This document shows, piece by piece, positions 18,761 through 31,088 of a stretch of DNA of 64,000 bases. Position 1 is the stretch's first letter; each line of letters opens with the position of its first letter. Where the stretch lies: assembly GCF_900115555.1 (NCBI RefSeq), contig NZ_FOWX01000015.1:1-64000 (forward strand). The letters run 5' to 3'. The stretch is from Pseudomonas borbori (GTDB lineage: Bacteria; Pseudomonadota; Gammaproteobacteria; Pseudomonadales; Pseudomonadaceae). The notes beneath the pieces are model-generated. The model ran no database searches. It had not been told where the DNA came from and worked only from the letters and a program-made list of their open reading frames with translations. Both the position numbers and the translations under genes were made by a program.

Positions 18761-18796
18761 GGCTGTGTGCGACCCGACTCGTGGTCGCACACAGCC
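18761..18796. repeat. Perfect 14-bp inverted repeat
   Basis: GGCTGTGTGCGACC (18761-18774) is perfectly complementary to GGTCGCACACAGCC (18783-18796) across an 8-base loop. It follows the thiC terminator directly and precedes the 3' end of the convergent lipoprotein gene. No T-tract follows on either strand, so a terminator role is uncertain. Confidence 0.7.
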
Positions 18797-18860
18797 CTTC
18801 AAGCCCAGGTAGTCGCTCGGCGTACTCGTCGCTGTCGATCGGTCTGCGCGAACGGTTCCT

Positions 18861-19601
18861 TCAATCGCGCGCGGGGAAGTATTGCGGCTTGAGGATGCCC
18901 TGGAGCTGGCTGTAGGGGATCGTCAGCTGCGGATGGCCGCTGGAGTAGGGCGCGATGCTGTAGACGTCGTATTTCAGCAGCACTTCGGCCTGCCCGAGGG
19001 CGACGTTCTCGGTGCGCTCGAACGGCCATTTGCCGATGTGCTCGGGGTTCTGATCCAACTGGTTGGCCGTCAGCCAGCGCTGGTGCGCCTGGCCGGCGAG
19101 GCTCCAGAACGCATCGGTCTGCCCGGGTAGCAGCAGATCCTGCAGGCTCAGTGCCTTTTGCAGCCTGCGGTCGTAGTTGATGAAGCCGCGCCCCGGCATG
19201 CCGTGTGCCCCACCCGTGGACAGGTAGCTGGAGAGCTCGATGATCACCAGTTGGTCGTGTTGTTCGCGCACCTTGGCCTGCAGGTAGCTGTGCCAGCCGC
19301 GCTGGGCACTGTGCAGGAAATCCTTTTCGTAGGACTGCAGCGAGGCGGGCAGGGGCGCGCCCGGTGAGTCGTTGGTCATCTGCAGCAGGCGCTGTTCGAT
19401 CAACCCATTGAGCTGCGTTTCGTCGGGAAATATCAGGGTGTCGATATTCACCAGCGGGCAGGTATCGCCCGTGCAGCCGGGCTGGATACTCTCCCAGGCG
19501 ACGCGTTGCACCGGTAGCGGGCTATTGCCTGGAAGCAGGCTCTGGCAGGCGCTGAGCAGCAGGCCAAGACTGATGGTGACGAGTTTTTTACATGCAAACA
19601 T
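18861..19601 (-). CDS. DUF3298/RsiV-like lipoprotein
   Basis: This 246-residue predicted lipoprotein has a signal peptide ending in a lipobox LLSAC, with the acylated cysteine at residue 19. The mature part resembles the DUF3298/DUF4163 (RsiV, PdaC) fold: a repeat of ELSSYLSTGGAHGMPGRGFINYD with the characteristic YTGGAHG-like turn, and a C-terminal LLKYDVYSIAPYSSGHPQLTIPYSQL, where 'PYSSG..P.' is the family's end motif. Proteins of this fold bind lysozyme or act in peptidoglycan-related processes, but the function of this Pseudomonas branch is unknown to me. It is a single gene, convergent with thiC; its PAO1 equivalent is PA4972 by position. Confidence 0.75.
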   Translation of the reverse strand: MFACKKLVTISLGLLLSACQSLLPGNSPLPVQRVAWESIQPGCTGDTCPLVNIDTLIFPDETQLNGLIEQRLLQMTNDSPGAPLPASLQSYEKDFLHSAQRGWHSYLQAKVREQHDQLVIIELSSYLSTGGAHGMPGRGFINYDRRLQKALSLQDLLLPGQTDAFWSLAGQAHQRWLTANQLDQNPEHIGKWPFERTENVALGQAEVLLKYDVYSIAPYSSGHPQLTIPYSQLQGILKPQYFPARD

Positions 19602-19787
19602 TGAGTTCTGCGCCAGGCGGAGAGAGGGTAGTTGGACTGCCGGTTATCCCAGTGGTTCGCCAGGGTAATCCGTCGCAACAGCGCTGCATGATCCCAGCCA
19701 GCGCCTAATCTGCAAAGAGGCTGCGCAAGGCCGAATGCAGAGGTAGGATGCGCGAAAGCCCTGATTATCGGATTGAGTGAGACGTGG

Positions 19788-20405
19788 ATGACCGACACCT
19801 TTAAACCAGGCCCGGATGCGGTGCAGATTATCGAGCGCGAAGCCTGCTTCCGCGGGTTCTATAGCCTCGATCGCCTGCGCCTGCGCCATCTGCAGTTTTC
19901 TGGCGAAATGGGCCCGGCGCTCAGTCGCGAGCTGTTTATCCGCCACGATGCCGTGTGCGTGCTGCCCTATGACCCGCAGCGCGACGAAGTGGTGCTGATC
20001 GAGCAGTTTCGCGTCGGCGCCATGGGCAAGTCCGCCAGCCCCTGGCTGCTGGAGCTGGTCGCCGGGCTGATCGATACCGATGAGCAGCCGGAGGAGGTGG
20101 CGCTGCGTGAGGCGATGGAGGAAGCCAACCTGACCCTGAGTTCGCTGTGGCCGATCAGCGAGTATTTCCCTTCGCCCGGTGGTTCGGACGAACGGGTCTA
20201 CCTGTACCTCGGGCGCTGCAGCAGCCAGGGCGCCGGGGGCGTGCATGGTCTGGCCGAGGAGGGCGAGGATATTCGGGTGCATGTCATGCCGCTGGAGGAT
20301 GCCCTGGACGCGGTCAGGGACGGGCGCATCAACAATGCGGCGAGCATCATCGCCTTGCAATGGCTGGCGCTGAACCGCGCCGAGGTTAGGGGATTATGGT
20401 CGTGA
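19788..20405 (+). CDS. nudF: ADP-ribose diphosphatase (NudF/AspP)
   Basis: This 205-residue Nudix hydrolase cleaves ADP-ribose to AMP and ribose 5-phosphate in the cytoplasm. The Nudix box begins at GLIDTDEQPEEVALREAMEE (about residues 94-113) and continues ANL, with Ala in place of the usual Gly after EE. The downstream PSPGGSDERVYLYLG is the ADP-ribose pyrophosphatase signature. The start is the ATG at 19788 (MTDTFKPGPD); a TTG 15 bp upstream is less likely. The length equals what I recall for PAO1 AspP. It overlaps the DUF1249 gene by 10 bp and begins the run nudF-DUF1249-cpdA-yqiA-parE, an order conserved in many gammaproteobacteria. Confidence 0.95.
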   Translation: MTDTFKPGPDAVQIIEREACFRGFYSLDRLRLRHLQFSGEMGPALSRELFIRHDAVCVLPYDPQRDEVVLIEQFRVGAMGKSASPWLLELVAGLIDTDEQPEEVALREAMEEANLTLSSLWPISEYFPSPGGSDERVYLYLGRCSSQGAGGVHGLAEEGEDIRVHVMPLEDALDAVRDGRINNAASIIALQWLALNRAEVRGLWS

Positions 20406-20848
20406 ACCTGTTGCGTGAGCGTTATCGGGTTGACTTGATCGAGCTGCAGGCGGCCTGTGAAGCCAACTATGCACGCTTGATGCGCCTGCTGCCGGACATG
20501 CGCGAGGCGTCCTGTGCGCGGCGGGTTGCCCTCAGTCAGGGCGAGCTGCTGCTCGGCGTGTTGAGCCTGGAGGTGCTGGAAACCTGTCCCTACACCTCGA
20601 CCGTGCGGGTGCGCCAGGAGCACAGCCTGCCCTGGTTGCCGGTGCCGCAACTGGAAGTGCGGGTGTACCACGATGCGCGCATGGCCGAGGTGACAGGCGC
20701 ACAGAACGCCCGGCGTTTTCGCAGCATCTACCCTTATCCGAACGCCGCCATGCATCAGCCCGATGAAAAGTCCCAGCTCAACCTGTTTCTCGGTGAATGG
20801 CTGAGCCATTGCCTGGCCTGTGGCCATGAGCTGGAACCGGTGGTTTAA
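20396..20848 (+). CDS. yqiB: DUF1249 protein (YqiB-like)
   Basis: This 150-residue cytoplasmic protein of the DUF1249 family begins MVVNLLRERYRVDLIELQAACEANY. The central YTSTVRVRQEHSLPWLPVPQLEVRVYHDARMAEV and the PNAAMHQPDEKSQLNLFLGEWL ending are typical. It overlaps nudF by 10 bp and precedes cpdA by about 160 bp. It is a constant companion of nudF and cpdA, but no biochemical function is known to me. Confidence 0.9.
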   Translation: MVVNLLRERYRVDLIELQAACEANYARLMRLLPDMREASCARRVALSQGELLLGVLSLEVLETCPYTSTVRVRQEHSLPWLPVPQLEVRVYHDARMAEVTGAQNARRFRSIYPYPNAAMHQPDEKSQLNLFLGEWLSHCLACGHELEPVV

Positions 20849-21006
20849 ACCCCTCCACATGCGCCAAACCCTAGGCGTCAAGAAGTATCCTGAGCACGTC
20901 ACCCGACAGCTTGCAGCTGCTTTTCTGTGATCCATGTCCACTTCGCGGGTTTACCGCTGCCCGGACTAGCCACCATAATTCACCCATTCCGCTCAAGGAG
21001 ACGGCC

Positions 21007-21822
21007 TTGCCGAGCGAGCTCAATTCCGCTGCTGATTCCTCGGTCCTGCTGGTGCAGCTGTCCGACAGCCATCTATTTGCCGAAGCGGCCGGCAAGCTAC
21101 TGGGTCTGGATACCCAGGACAGCCTGCAGCAAGTGATCGATCGGGTGCTGCAGGAGCAGCCGCAGATCGACCTGATGCTTGCCAGCGGCGACCTGTCGCA
21201 GGACGGCAGCCTGGCGTCCTACCAGCGCTTTCGGCGGATGACCGCGGCGCTGGCGGCGCCGGCCCGCTGGTTTCCCGGCAACCATGACGACGTCCCGGCC
21301 ATGCAGGCCGCCTGCGCCGGCAGCAACCTGCTGGAGCCGGTGATCGACCTGGGTAACTGGCGCATCATCCTGCTCGACTCGTCGATTCCCGGTGCGGTGC
21401 CGGGTTATCTTGGTCCGCAGCAGCTGGCCCTGCTGGAGCGTGCGCTCGGCGAAGTGCCGGAACGCCATCACCTGATTTGCCTGCACCATCATCCGGTGTC
21501 CATCGGTTGCCGCTGGATGGAGCCCATCGGTCTGCGCAACTCCGAGGCGCTATTCGCCGTACTGGAGCGCTTCAGTCAGGTGCGCGCGCTGCTCTGGGGG
21601 CATATCCACCAGGAATTCGATCAAGTGCACAACGGTCTGCGCCTGCTGGCGTCGCCCTCCACCTGCGTGCAATTCGCCCCGGGTAGTGAGGAATTCCAGG
21701 TCGACACCAGTGCGCCCGGCTACCGTTGGTTGCGCCTCTACGCCGACGGCCGGCTGGACACCGGGGTGTCGCGCGTGACCGGGATCGAGTTCGAGGTGGA
21801 TTACAGCGTCAAGGGCTACTAA
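21007..21822 (+). CDS. cpdA: 3',5'-cyclic-AMP phosphodiesterase CpdA
   Basis: This 271-residue metallophosphoesterase has all the metal-binding motifs in order: DSH (LSDSHLF), GDLSQDG, GNHDD, HHHP (CLHHHPVSIGC) and GHIHQEFD. CpdA hydrolyses cAMP and so limits Vfr/CRP-dependent expression in the cytoplasm. The start is TTG at 21007 (LPSELNSAAD), placed 6 bp after a strong AAGGAG; no in-frame ATG is nearby except one about 100 bp upstream that lacks a ribosome site. The gene follows DUF1249 and precedes yqiA by about 80 bp. In PAO1 it is PA4969 and is itself Vfr-activated; I did not identify a Vfr site here. Confidence 0.94.
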   Translation: MPSELNSAADSSVLLVQLSDSHLFAEAAGKLLGLDTQDSLQQVIDRVLQEQPQIDLMLASGDLSQDGSLASYQRFRRMTAALAAPARWFPGNHDDVPAMQAACAGSNLLEPVIDLGNWRIILLDSSIPGAVPGYLGPQQLALLERALGEVPERHHLICLHHHPVSIGCRWMEPIGLRNSEALFAVLERFSQVRALLWGHIHQEFDQVHNGLRLLASPSTCVQFAPGSEEFQVDTSAPGYRWLRLYADGRLDTGVSRVTGIEFEVDYSVKGY

Positions 21823-21900
21823 GGCCGCTTGAGGCCGAGACTGGAGGCCGGAGGCGCAAAGCTGGTAACGTTCGGCCTTTGGACTTTAGCCTTCAGCCTA

Positions 21901-24424
<2,524 letters not shown>

Positions 24425-24425
<1 letters not shown>

Positions 24426-25408
24426 TGCGGCGACTGGCTGTCGCCCTGTTGCTGGTCGCCGCCCCGGTCCTGGCCGAGCCCCAGGCTCTGGAGGAGCTGA
24501 GCCTGGTCAGCGAGCATCCGATCGAAGGTATCGCCGCCGGCAACCTGTCCGGCCTGGCCTGGTGCGGCGAGGCACTCTGGGCCGTTTCCGATCGTGAGGA
24601 TGACCGCTTGTACCGCCTGGCTGCCGGCGACAGCGTCTGGCAGGCCGAGGCCGAACACTTCGTCGCCCCGCCCCTGTCCTCGACCCTGCTGCCCTGGGGC
24701 TTGCGCATGCGCACCTGGGTCACCGGCCTGGTGCGTGGCGGTAAGCTGGATTTCGAAGGTCTGTCCTGCGATGCCGTCGGCAATCGCTATCTGGTCAGCG
24801 AGGCGCGCGCCGCCGTGTTGCAGATCCCTCCCGCGGGGGCGCCGCAATGGCTGGCGCTGCCCGATGGCATGGTGCGCCAGGCGCGGGCCAGCGGCATGCT
24901 CTGGCACTTCAATGCGCTGCTCGAGGGCGTGGCCATCGATCCCGCCGGCGAGCGCCTGTGGCTGGCGGCCGAACGCCGACGCCGCGGCCTGCTGGTGCTG
25001 CACAAGCAGGGTTCGAGCTGGCGCTGCAGTGGCAGTTGCGTGCTGATGAACGAAGGCGGCAGCGAGCCATCGGCGCCGCAGCTGGGCGGCGAGATGCAGT
25101 CTCGGGACTTCGCCGGACTGGCCTTTTACAAGGAAAAGCTCTTCACCCTCGAACGTCAGGCGCATCGCATCTGTCGGCGCAAGCCGAGCGATGGCGCGGT
25201 CGAGCGCTGCTGGTCGTTCGCCGCCGAGGCCTTGACCGATGCCCGGCGTTATCCGCCGCCCTTTGGTCTGGCCGAGGCGCTGTGGGTCGATGAGCAGGGC
25301 GCCTGGATCGGTAGCGACAATGGCCGGCATACCCGTGCCGATGGCGAGCAACGCCCGGTCGTCTGGCGTTTCGCCGCGCCCGAGGGCGGCTGGGGGCGTA
25401 GCCGGTGA
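24425..25408 (+). CDS. Exported esterase-like (phytase-like family) protein
   Basis: This 327-residue protein starts MRRLAVALLLVAAPVLAEPQ, a clear signal peptide cleaved after about residue 17. The mature part looks like a beta-propeller of the 'esterase-like activity of phytase' family: repeated blades such as GNLSGLAWCGEALWAVSDRED, DFEGLSCDAVGNRYLVSEARA, LLEGVAIDPAGERLWLAAERR and LAEALWVDEQGAWIGSDNG. It should be periplasmic or secreted and may act on a phosphate or ester compound, but true phytase activity is unproven. Its ATG overlaps the parE stop by one base, and its end overlaps the next gene by 4 bp, so it is translated from the parE-parC message. The PAO1 positional equivalent is PA4966. 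Confidence 0.8.
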
Positions 25409-25932
25409 GCACGCCAGCTCCGGGGCGGCGGATCGGCCGGGTCATGTTGGTGCTGGCCTGGGGCGCCGCGTTGCTGCTGGCCACGCACTTCTTCGGCAAC
25501 TGGGAGGAACGGCGCAACAACCCCAACCAGGCGCCGCAGTCGGTGCAGGGCGATGGCTATATCGAGGTGCGCCTGCTGAGCAGCCGCGGCGGCCATTACC
25601 TGCTGGGCGGCCGGATCAACGGCGCCAGCGTGACCCTGCTGCTCGATACCGGCGCCACCGCCGTCGCCGTACCTGCCGCCCTGGCCGAATCCCTCGGCCT
25701 GCAGCGCGGTGCGCCGGTGCAGATCCGTACCGCCAATGGCACCGTGGTCGGCTACCGGACCCGGCTGACCAGCCTGCAGCTCGGCGAGATCCAGCTGCAC
25801 GACGTGGCCGCCCTGATCACCCCGGGGATGGACGGCGACGAGGTGCTGCTCGGCATGAGCGCCCTGAAACAACTCGAATTTACCCAGCGCGACGGCACCC
25901 TGGTGCTGCGCCAGACCACTTCGCTTGACTAA
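25405..25932 (+). CDS. Membrane-anchored retropepsin-like aspartic protease (TIGR02281 type)
   Basis: This 175-residue protein begins with GTG at 25405 inside the preceding stop (GTGA). One N-terminal transmembrane helix (about residues 12-30, [18 protein letters not shown]) is followed by a periplasmic domain with the aspartic protease motif [13 protein letters not shown], a second-half [23 protein letters not shown], and a flap-like [12 protein letters not shown] ending in which hydrophobic-G-M-S-x-L is the family mark. Such single-domain retropepsin-like proteins dimerise to form the active site. The substrate is unknown. It is the last gene before parC (23 bp gap) and is widely found there in Pseudomonas. 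Confidence 0.85.
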   Translation: MSTPAPGRRIGRVMLVLAWGAALLLATHFFGNWEERRNNPNQAPQSVQGDGYIEVRLLSSRGGHYLLGGRINGASVTLLLDTGATAVAVPAALAESLGLQRGAPVQIRTANGTVVGYRTRLTSLQLGEIQLHDVAALITPGMDGDEVLLGMSALKQLEFTQRDGTLVLRQTTSLD

Positions 25933-25955
25933 ATTTTCTGATCAATGAGGCACGC

Positions 25956-28205
25956 ATGAGCGAACCCCTCGATTTGAGCCTGGACGGTGTCGAACGCCGT
26001 TCCCTTGCCGACTTCACCGAGCAGGCTTATCTCAATTATTCGATGTACGTGATCATGGATCGCGCCCTGCCGCATATCGGCGACGGTCTCAAGCCGGTGC
26101 AGCGGCGCATCGTCTATGCCATGAGCGAGCTGGGCCTGGACGCCGACTCCAAGCACAAGAAGTCGGCGCGTACCGTCGGCGACGTGCTCGGCAAGTTCCA
26201 CCCGCACGGCGACTCGGCCTGCTACGAAGCCATGGTGCTGATGGCCCAGCCGTTCAGCTACCGCTACACCCTGGTCGATGGCCAGGGCAACTGGGGTGCA
26301 CCGGACGATCCCAAGTCGTTCGCCGCCATGCGCTACACCGAAGCCCGGCTGTCGCGCTACGCCGAGGTGCTGCTGAGCGAACTGGGCCAGGGCACCGTGG
26401 ACTGGGTGCCGAACTTCGACGGCACCCTCAACGAGCCGGCGACCCTGCCGGCGCGCCTGCCGAATCTGCTGCTCAACGGCACCACCGGCATCGCCGTGGG
26501 CATGGCCACCGACGTGCCGCCGCACAACCTGCGCGAAGTGGCCGCGGCCTGCGTGCGCCTGCTCGATCAGCCGGACGCCACGGTCGAGCAGCTCTGCGAG
26601 CACGTACTCGGCCCGGATTATCCGACCGAGGCGGAGGTCATCACCCCGCGTGCGGACTTGCTGAAGATCTACGAAACCGGTCGCGGCTCGGTGCGCATGC
26701 GCGCCGTGTACCGCGTCGAGGATGGCGACATCGTGGTCACCGCGCTGCCGCACCAGGTCTCCGGGGCCAAGGTGCTGGAGCAGATCGCCGCGCAGATGCA
26801 GGCCAAGAAGCTGCCCATGGTCGCCGACCTGCGCGACGAGTCGGACCACGAACACCCCTGCCGCATCGTCATCATCCCGCGTTCCAACCGGGTCGATGCC
26901 GATGAGTTGATGCAGCACCTGTTCGCCACCACCGAGCTGGAATCGAGCTACCGGGTCAACAGCAACGTCATCGGCCTGGACGGCAAGCCGCAGGTGAAGA
27001 ACCTGCGCAGCCTACTGACCGAGTGGCTGCAGTACCGCGTGGGCACGGTGCGGCGGCGCCTGCAGTTCCGCCTGGACAAGGTCGAGCACCGCCTGCACCT
27101 GCTGGAAGGCCGCCTGATCGCCTTCCTCAACCTGGATGAAGTGATTCATATCATCCGCACCGAGGATCAGCCCAAGCCGGTGCTGATGGAACGTTTCGGT
27201 CTCACCGATATCCAGGCCGAATACATCCTGGAAACCCGCCTGCGCCAGCTGGCGCGGCTGGAAGAGATGCAGATCCGCGGCGAACAGGAGGCCCTGGCCA
27301 AGGAGCGCGCCAAGTTGCTGAGCCTGCTCGGCAGCGAAGCCAAGCTGAAGAAGCTGGTACGCCAGGAAATCCTCGACGATGCCGAGAAATATGGCGACGA
27401 GCGCCGTTCGCCGATCGTCGCCCGCGCCGAGGCCAAGGCCCTGTCGGAAACCGAGCTGGTGCCCACCGAGCCGGTCACCGTGGTGATCTCGGAGAAGGGC
27501 TGGGTGCGCTGCGGCAAGGGCCATGAGCTCGACGCCACGGGCCTGTCGTACAAGGCCGGCGACGGCTTCAAGACCGCCGCGCCGGGCCGCTCGAACCAGT
27601 ACGCGGTGTTTATCGACTCGACCGGCAGGAGCTACTCCCTGGCGGCCCATTCGCTGCCGTCGGCGCGCGGCCAGGGCGAGCCGCTGACCGGGCGCCTGAC
27701 CCCGCCACCGGGGGCGACCTTCGAGTGTGTGCTGCTGCCGGACGACAGCGCCCTCTTCGTGATCGCCTCGGATGCCGGCTACGGCTTCGTGGTCAAGGGC
27801 GAGGACCTGCAGACCAAGAACAAGGCCGGCAAGGCGCTGCTCAGCCTGCCGCCAGGCGCCAGGGTGCTGGCGCCCAAGCCGTTGCACAGTCGTGAGCAGG
27901 ACTGGCTGGCCGCCGTGACCACCGAGGGCCGGTTGCTGCTGTTCCCGGTGCGCGACTTGCCGCAACTGGGCAAGGGCAAGGGCAACAAGATCATCGGCAT
28001 CCCCGGCGAGCGGGTCGCCAGCCGCGAGGAATACCTCACCGACCTGGTGGTGTTGCCGGGCGGGGCGACCTTGGTGTTGCAGGCCGGCAAGCGTACCCTG
28101 TCGCTCAAGGCGGATGACCTGGAGCACTACAAGGGTGAACGGGGGCGGCGCGGCAACAAGCTGCCGCGTGGTTTCCAGCGGGTCGATGCGCTGCTGGTGG
28201 AGTAG
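25956..28205 (+). CDS. parC: DNA topoisomerase IV subunit A
   Basis: This 749-residue cleavage-reunion subunit of topoisomerase IV has the catalytic tyrosine at Y127 ([11 protein letters not shown]) and the quinolone-resistance region [13 protein letters not shown], with Ser and Glu at the usual resistance positions, i.e. wild type. The coiled-coil gate and the C-terminal beta-pinwheel (residues about 500-740) lack the GyrA box QRRGGKG, as expected for ParC; it ends [19 protein letters not shown]. It forms ParC2ParE2 in the cytoplasm. The gene lies 23 bp after the protease gene and 23 bp before the lipid-transport operon. Confidence 0.97.
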   Translation: MSEPLDLSLDGVERRSLADFTEQAYLNYSMYVIMDRALPHIGDGLKPVQRRIVYAMSELGLDADSKHKKSARTVGDVLGKFHPHGDSACYEAMVLMAQPFSYRYTLVDGQGNWGAPDDPKSFAAMRYTEARLSRYAEVLLSELGQGTVDWVPNFDGTLNEPATLPARLPNLLLNGTTGIAVGMATDVPPHNLREVAAACVRLLDQPDATVEQLCEHVLGPDYPTEAEVITPRADLLKIYETGRGSVRMRAVYRVEDGDIVVTALPHQVSGAKVLEQIAAQMQAKKLPMVADLRDESDHEHPCRIVIIPRSNRVDADELMQHLFATTELESSYRVNSNVIGLDGKPQVKNLRSLLTEWLQYRVGTVRRRLQFRLDKVEHRLHLLEGRLIAFLNLDEVIHIIRTEDQPKPVLMERFGLTDIQAEYILETRLRQLARLEEMQIRGEQEALAKERAKLLSLLGSEAKLKKLVRQEILDDAEKYGDERRSPIVARAEAKALSETELVPTEPVTVVISEKGWVRCGKGHELDATGLSYKAGDGFKTAAPGRSNQYAVFIDSTGRSYSLAAHSLPSARGQGEPLTGRLTPPPGATFECVLLPDDSALFVIASDAGYGFVVKGEDLQTKNKAGKALLSLPPGARVLAPKPLHSREQDWLAAVTTEGRLLLFPVRDLPQLGKGKGNKIIGIPGERVASREEYLTDLVVLPGGATLVLQAGKRTLSLKADDLEHYKGERGRRGNKLPRGFQRVDALLVE

Positions 28206-28228
28206 CGGGCTAACCGACGGAGGCTGGG

Positions 28229-29359
28229 ATGGTTGAGGGCGAGCAGGGCGCAGGGCTGCACTGGTCGGTAGCGGATGGCCAGCCAGCGCGCCTGCGGGTG
28301 GACGGCGCCTGGCTGCTGCAAGTGGCCAAGCCCGACCTCGAAGCTATCTGGTACAGCCAGCGGCAACTGCCCGCGCAGGTGCAGGTGGAGGTCGCCGTGG
28401 CGGCCTGGGACAGCAGTCTGCTGGCACTGCTGCGCCGCCTGCAGCGCCTGGCCATGGCGCAGGACGTGGAGCTGCTCTGGCACGGCTTGCCGGACGGTGT
28501 CGAGCGGTTGCTGCAGATGGCGGCCAAGCCGTCCACCCAGGCCCTGGAGGCGCCGGTTCCGGCGTATGGTCCGGTTGCTCGCCTGGGCCTGCTGTTGCTC
28601 GGCGTGCTGGCCAGTGTCGCTCAGACCTGCCGTTTTCTTGGTGAGCTGGTGCTGGCGTTGGGCCGTCAGCTGCGCGGCCGCGGGCGCATGCGCCGCGGTG
28701 ATTTCTGGCTGGCCCTGCAACAGTGCGGGCCGGGCGCGCTGCCGATAGTGGCGCTGATCGCCATTCTGGTCGGCCTGATCCTGGCATTCGTCGGCGCCGC
28801 CCAGCTGCAGGCCTTCGGTGCCCAGCTGTATATCGCCAACATGGTGGCCATCGGCATGACCCGCGAGATGGGCGCGCTGATGACCGCGGTGATCATGGCC
28901 GGGCGCACCGGCGCGGCCTATGCGGCGGAGCTGGGCAGCATGCAGGCCAACGAGGAGATCGATGCGCTGAAGACCTTCGGCTTCCCGCCGCTGGAGTTCC
29001 TCGTCCTGCCGCGCGTGCTGGCGTTGCTGGTGAGCATGCCGCTGCTCTGCGTGTTCGCCGACGCCCTCGGTATCCTCGGCGGTTTCATCATCGGCTCCGG
29101 CCTGTTCGATATTTCCGCGCAGCTCTACCTCAAGCAGAGTCTGGAGATGCTCAGCCTCAGCGATTTCCTGGTGGGGATCGGCAAGAGCCTGGTGTTCGCC
29201 GTGCTGATCGGCCTGATCGGTTGTCACTACGGCCTGGCCTGCGGGCGCAACGCCCAGGCGGTGGGCCAGGCGACCACCCGGGCGGTGGTCAGCATCATAG
29301 TGGCGCTGGTGGTCAGCGATGCGCTGATCACCCTGATCTGCACCCGGCTGGGGGTCTGA
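28229..29359 (+). CDS. MlaE-family ABC permease with N-terminal STAS-like domain
   Basis: This 376-residue protein has about 100 N-terminal residues resembling a STAS domain (WSVADGQPARLRVDGAWLL, VAAWDSSLLALLRRL), then an MlaE/YrbE permease with five or so transmembrane helices (LPIVALIAILVGLILAF, GRTGAAYAAELGSMQANEEIDAL, the EID motif typical of MlaE, and FAVLIGLIGCHYGLA). In the Mla system the permease MlaE and the STAS protein MlaB are separate; here they are one chain. The start ATG 28229 follows GGAGG. It is the first gene of a four-gene operon (permease, ATPase, MCE protein, lipoprotein) that should move phospholipid or another lipid between the membranes. Confidence 0.88.
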   Translation: MVEGEQGAGLHWSVADGQPARLRVDGAWLLQVAKPDLEAIWYSQRQLPAQVQVEVAVAAWDSSLLALLRRLQRLAMAQDVELLWHGLPDGVERLLQMAAKPSTQALEAPVPAYGPVARLGLLLLGVLASVAQTCRFLGELVLALGRQLRGRGRMRRGDFWLALQQCGPGALPIVALIAILVGLILAFVGAAQLQAFGAQLYIANMVAIGMTREMGALMTAVIMAGRTGAAYAAELGSMQANEEIDALKTFGFPPLEFLVLPRVLALLVSMPLLCVFADALGILGGFIIGSGLFDISAQLYLKQSLEMLSLSDFLVGIGKSLVFAVLIGLIGCHYGLACGRNAQAVGQATTRAVVSIIVALVVSDALITLICTRLGV

Positions 29360-29360
29360 G

Positions 29361-30131
29361 ATGCGCGAGGCGGTGCTGGTCGCCGAGGAGCTGAGTGCCG
29401 GCTACGGCAATCTGGTAATCCAGCACGACCTCAATTTCGCCATCCGCCGTGGCGAGGTGTTCGTCATCATGGGCGGCAGCGGTTGCGGCAAAAGCACCCT
29501 GCTGCGCCATCTGATCGGTCTGCAGGCACCGCTGGCCGGGCGGGTGCTGTTGCATGGCGAGGATTTCTGGGCGGTGGATGAGGACAGGCGCGCCGCCTTG
29601 CAGCAGCAGTTCGGCGTGCTCTACCAGAATGGCGCCCTGTGGGGGGCGATGACCCTGCGCGAGAATATCTGCCTACCGCTGGCGGCCTACCGCCGGCACC
29701 TGCAGCCGGCCGAACGGGTCGAGCTGGCGGCGTTGAAGCTGGCGCTGGTCGGTCTGGCCGGCTGCGACGAGCTGTATCCGTCCGAGCTGTCCGGCGGCAT
29801 GCGCAAGCGCGCCGCCCTGGCCCGGGCGCTGGCACTCGATCCGCAGGTGTTGTTTCTCGACGAGCCTTCGGCCGGCCTCGATCCGATCAGTTCACAGTCC
29901 CTGGACGAATTGATCCTGCAGTTGCGTGATAGCCTGGGCTCGAGCATCGTACTGGTGACCCATGAACTGCCGAGCATCCAGGCGGTGGCCGATACCTGTC
30001 TGTTCCTCGACAATCAGAGCCGCACCCAGATCGCCCTGGGCACCCTGCAGGAATTGCTGGCCGATGGGCCGGAGCAGGTGCAGCGCTTTCTGCGGCGGGG
30101 CGAAACGGCTCACCCAATGGAGACGGCATGA
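29361..30131 (+). CDS. MlaF-like ABC transporter ATPase
   Basis: This 256-residue ATP-binding subunit has Walker A GGSGCGKST (about residues 36-44), signature LSGGMRKRAALARA, Walker B VLFLDEPSAGLDP, and the H-loop VTHELPS. The LSGGM form of the signature and the YQNGALWGAMTLRENI Q-loop region are characteristic of MCE/Mla importers and exporters. It starts one base after the permease stop codon and overlaps the MCE gene by 4 bp. It energises the permease encoded directly upstream. Confidence 0.93.
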   Translation: MREAVLVAEELSAGYGNLVIQHDLNFAIRRGEVFVIMGGSGCGKSTLLRHLIGLQAPLAGRVLLHGEDFWAVDEDRRAALQQQFGVLYQNGALWGAMTLRENICLPLAAYRRHLQPAERVELAALKLALVGLAGCDELYPSELSGGMRKRAALARALALDPQVLFLDEPSAGLDPISSQSLDELILQLRDSLGSSIVLVTHELPSIQAVADTCLFLDNQSRTQIALGTLQELLADGPEQVQRFLRRGETAHPMETA

Positions 30132-31081
30132 GCGAAGCGCGCAAACCCTTTATCATCGGCGCCTTTCTGCTCGGCGGCCTGGCCCTGCTGGCCGCGGGTC
30201 TGCTGCTGCTGTCGCGCGACAGCTGGTTCAGCCAGCCCAGCGAGTACGTGGTGTATTTTACCGGCGCCCTGGACGGCCTGGATGTCGGTGCCGACGTCAC
30301 CTACCGCGGGGTCAAGGTTGGCATGGTGCGCGAGATTCGCCTGTCCTACGATCGCGAACTCAAGGATGTGGTCATGCCGGTGGTGCTGCGCATCAATAAC
30401 CCGGGGCAGCAGCAGGCCGGCTCCCGCGGCTTCGACCAGTTCATCGGTCAACTGGTCGAGCGTGGTCTGCGGGCCCAGTTGCAGACGCCCAGTCTGTTGA
30501 CCGGCAAGGCGATAGTCGCGCTGGATATGTTTCCGGAACAGGCCGGCTATGTGCGCACGCGGCACGAACTGGATCTGCCGACCATCCCCAGCGTGCCCTC
30601 GCGTATCGATGAGGTTGCCGATGTGCTGCGTGAGTTGGCTGGCAGCCTGCGTGAATTGCCGTTGCAGGAGATGGTCACCTCAGCCACGCAGACCCTGCAA
30701 GCCCTGGAAAAACTGACCAGTTCCGCGGAACTGCAGCAGGGTCTGTTGAACATGAGTCAGTTGCTGGGCAAACTCGACCGTCTGAGTGGACGTCTGGAAC
30801 AGCAACTGCCGCCGATCATGGATAATGTGCAGCAGAGCAGTATTGACCTGCGTGATGCCGTGGGCGAAATTCGCCGCGCGGCGCAGAACGCCGCGCAGGC
30901 CTTGCAGCAGGTCAACCAGCTGGCGGTTGAAGGTCGTCGCAGCCTCGGCCCGGAATCCGAGGTACAGTACGAGATGTTGCGAGCCCTGCAGGAGCTCGGT
31001 CAGGCTGGAAAAGCGCTGCAGCGCACGATGGAAGGGCTCGACCAGCAGCCCCAATCACTTATATTTGGCAAATCAAGGTAA
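30128..31081 (+). CDS. MCE-domain lipid-transport protein (MlaD-like)
   Basis: This 317-residue protein has an N-terminal transmembrane anchor (FIIGAFLLGGLALLAAGLLLL, residues 8-28) and one MCE domain (YVVYFTGALDGLDVGADVTYRGVKVGMVREI; LVERGLRAQLQTPSLLTGKAIVALDMFP). A long helical C-terminal region (about residues 155-310) is rich in coiled-coil heptads. MCE proteins form hexameric rings or tubes that carry lipids across the periplasm. It is longer than MlaD of E. coli (183 residues) but has only one MCE repeat, unlike PqiB or LetB. It is coupled to the ATPase by ATGA. Confidence 0.9.
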   Translation: MSEARKPFIIGAFLLGGLALLAAGLLLLSRDSWFSQPSEYVVYFTGALDGLDVGADVTYRGVKVGMVREIRLSYDRELKDVVMPVVLRINNPGQQQAGSRGFDQFIGQLVERGLRAQLQTPSLLTGKAIVALDMFPEQAGYVRTRHELDLPTIPSVPSRIDEVADVLRELAGSLRELPLQEMVTSATQTLQALEKLTSSAELQQGLLNMSQLLGKLDRLSGRLEQQLPPIMDNVQQSSIDLRDAVGEIRRAAQNAAQALQQVNQLAVEGRRSLGPESEVQYEMLRALQELGQAGKALQRTMEGLDQQPQSLIFGKSR

Positions 31082-31088
31082 TGTTTTG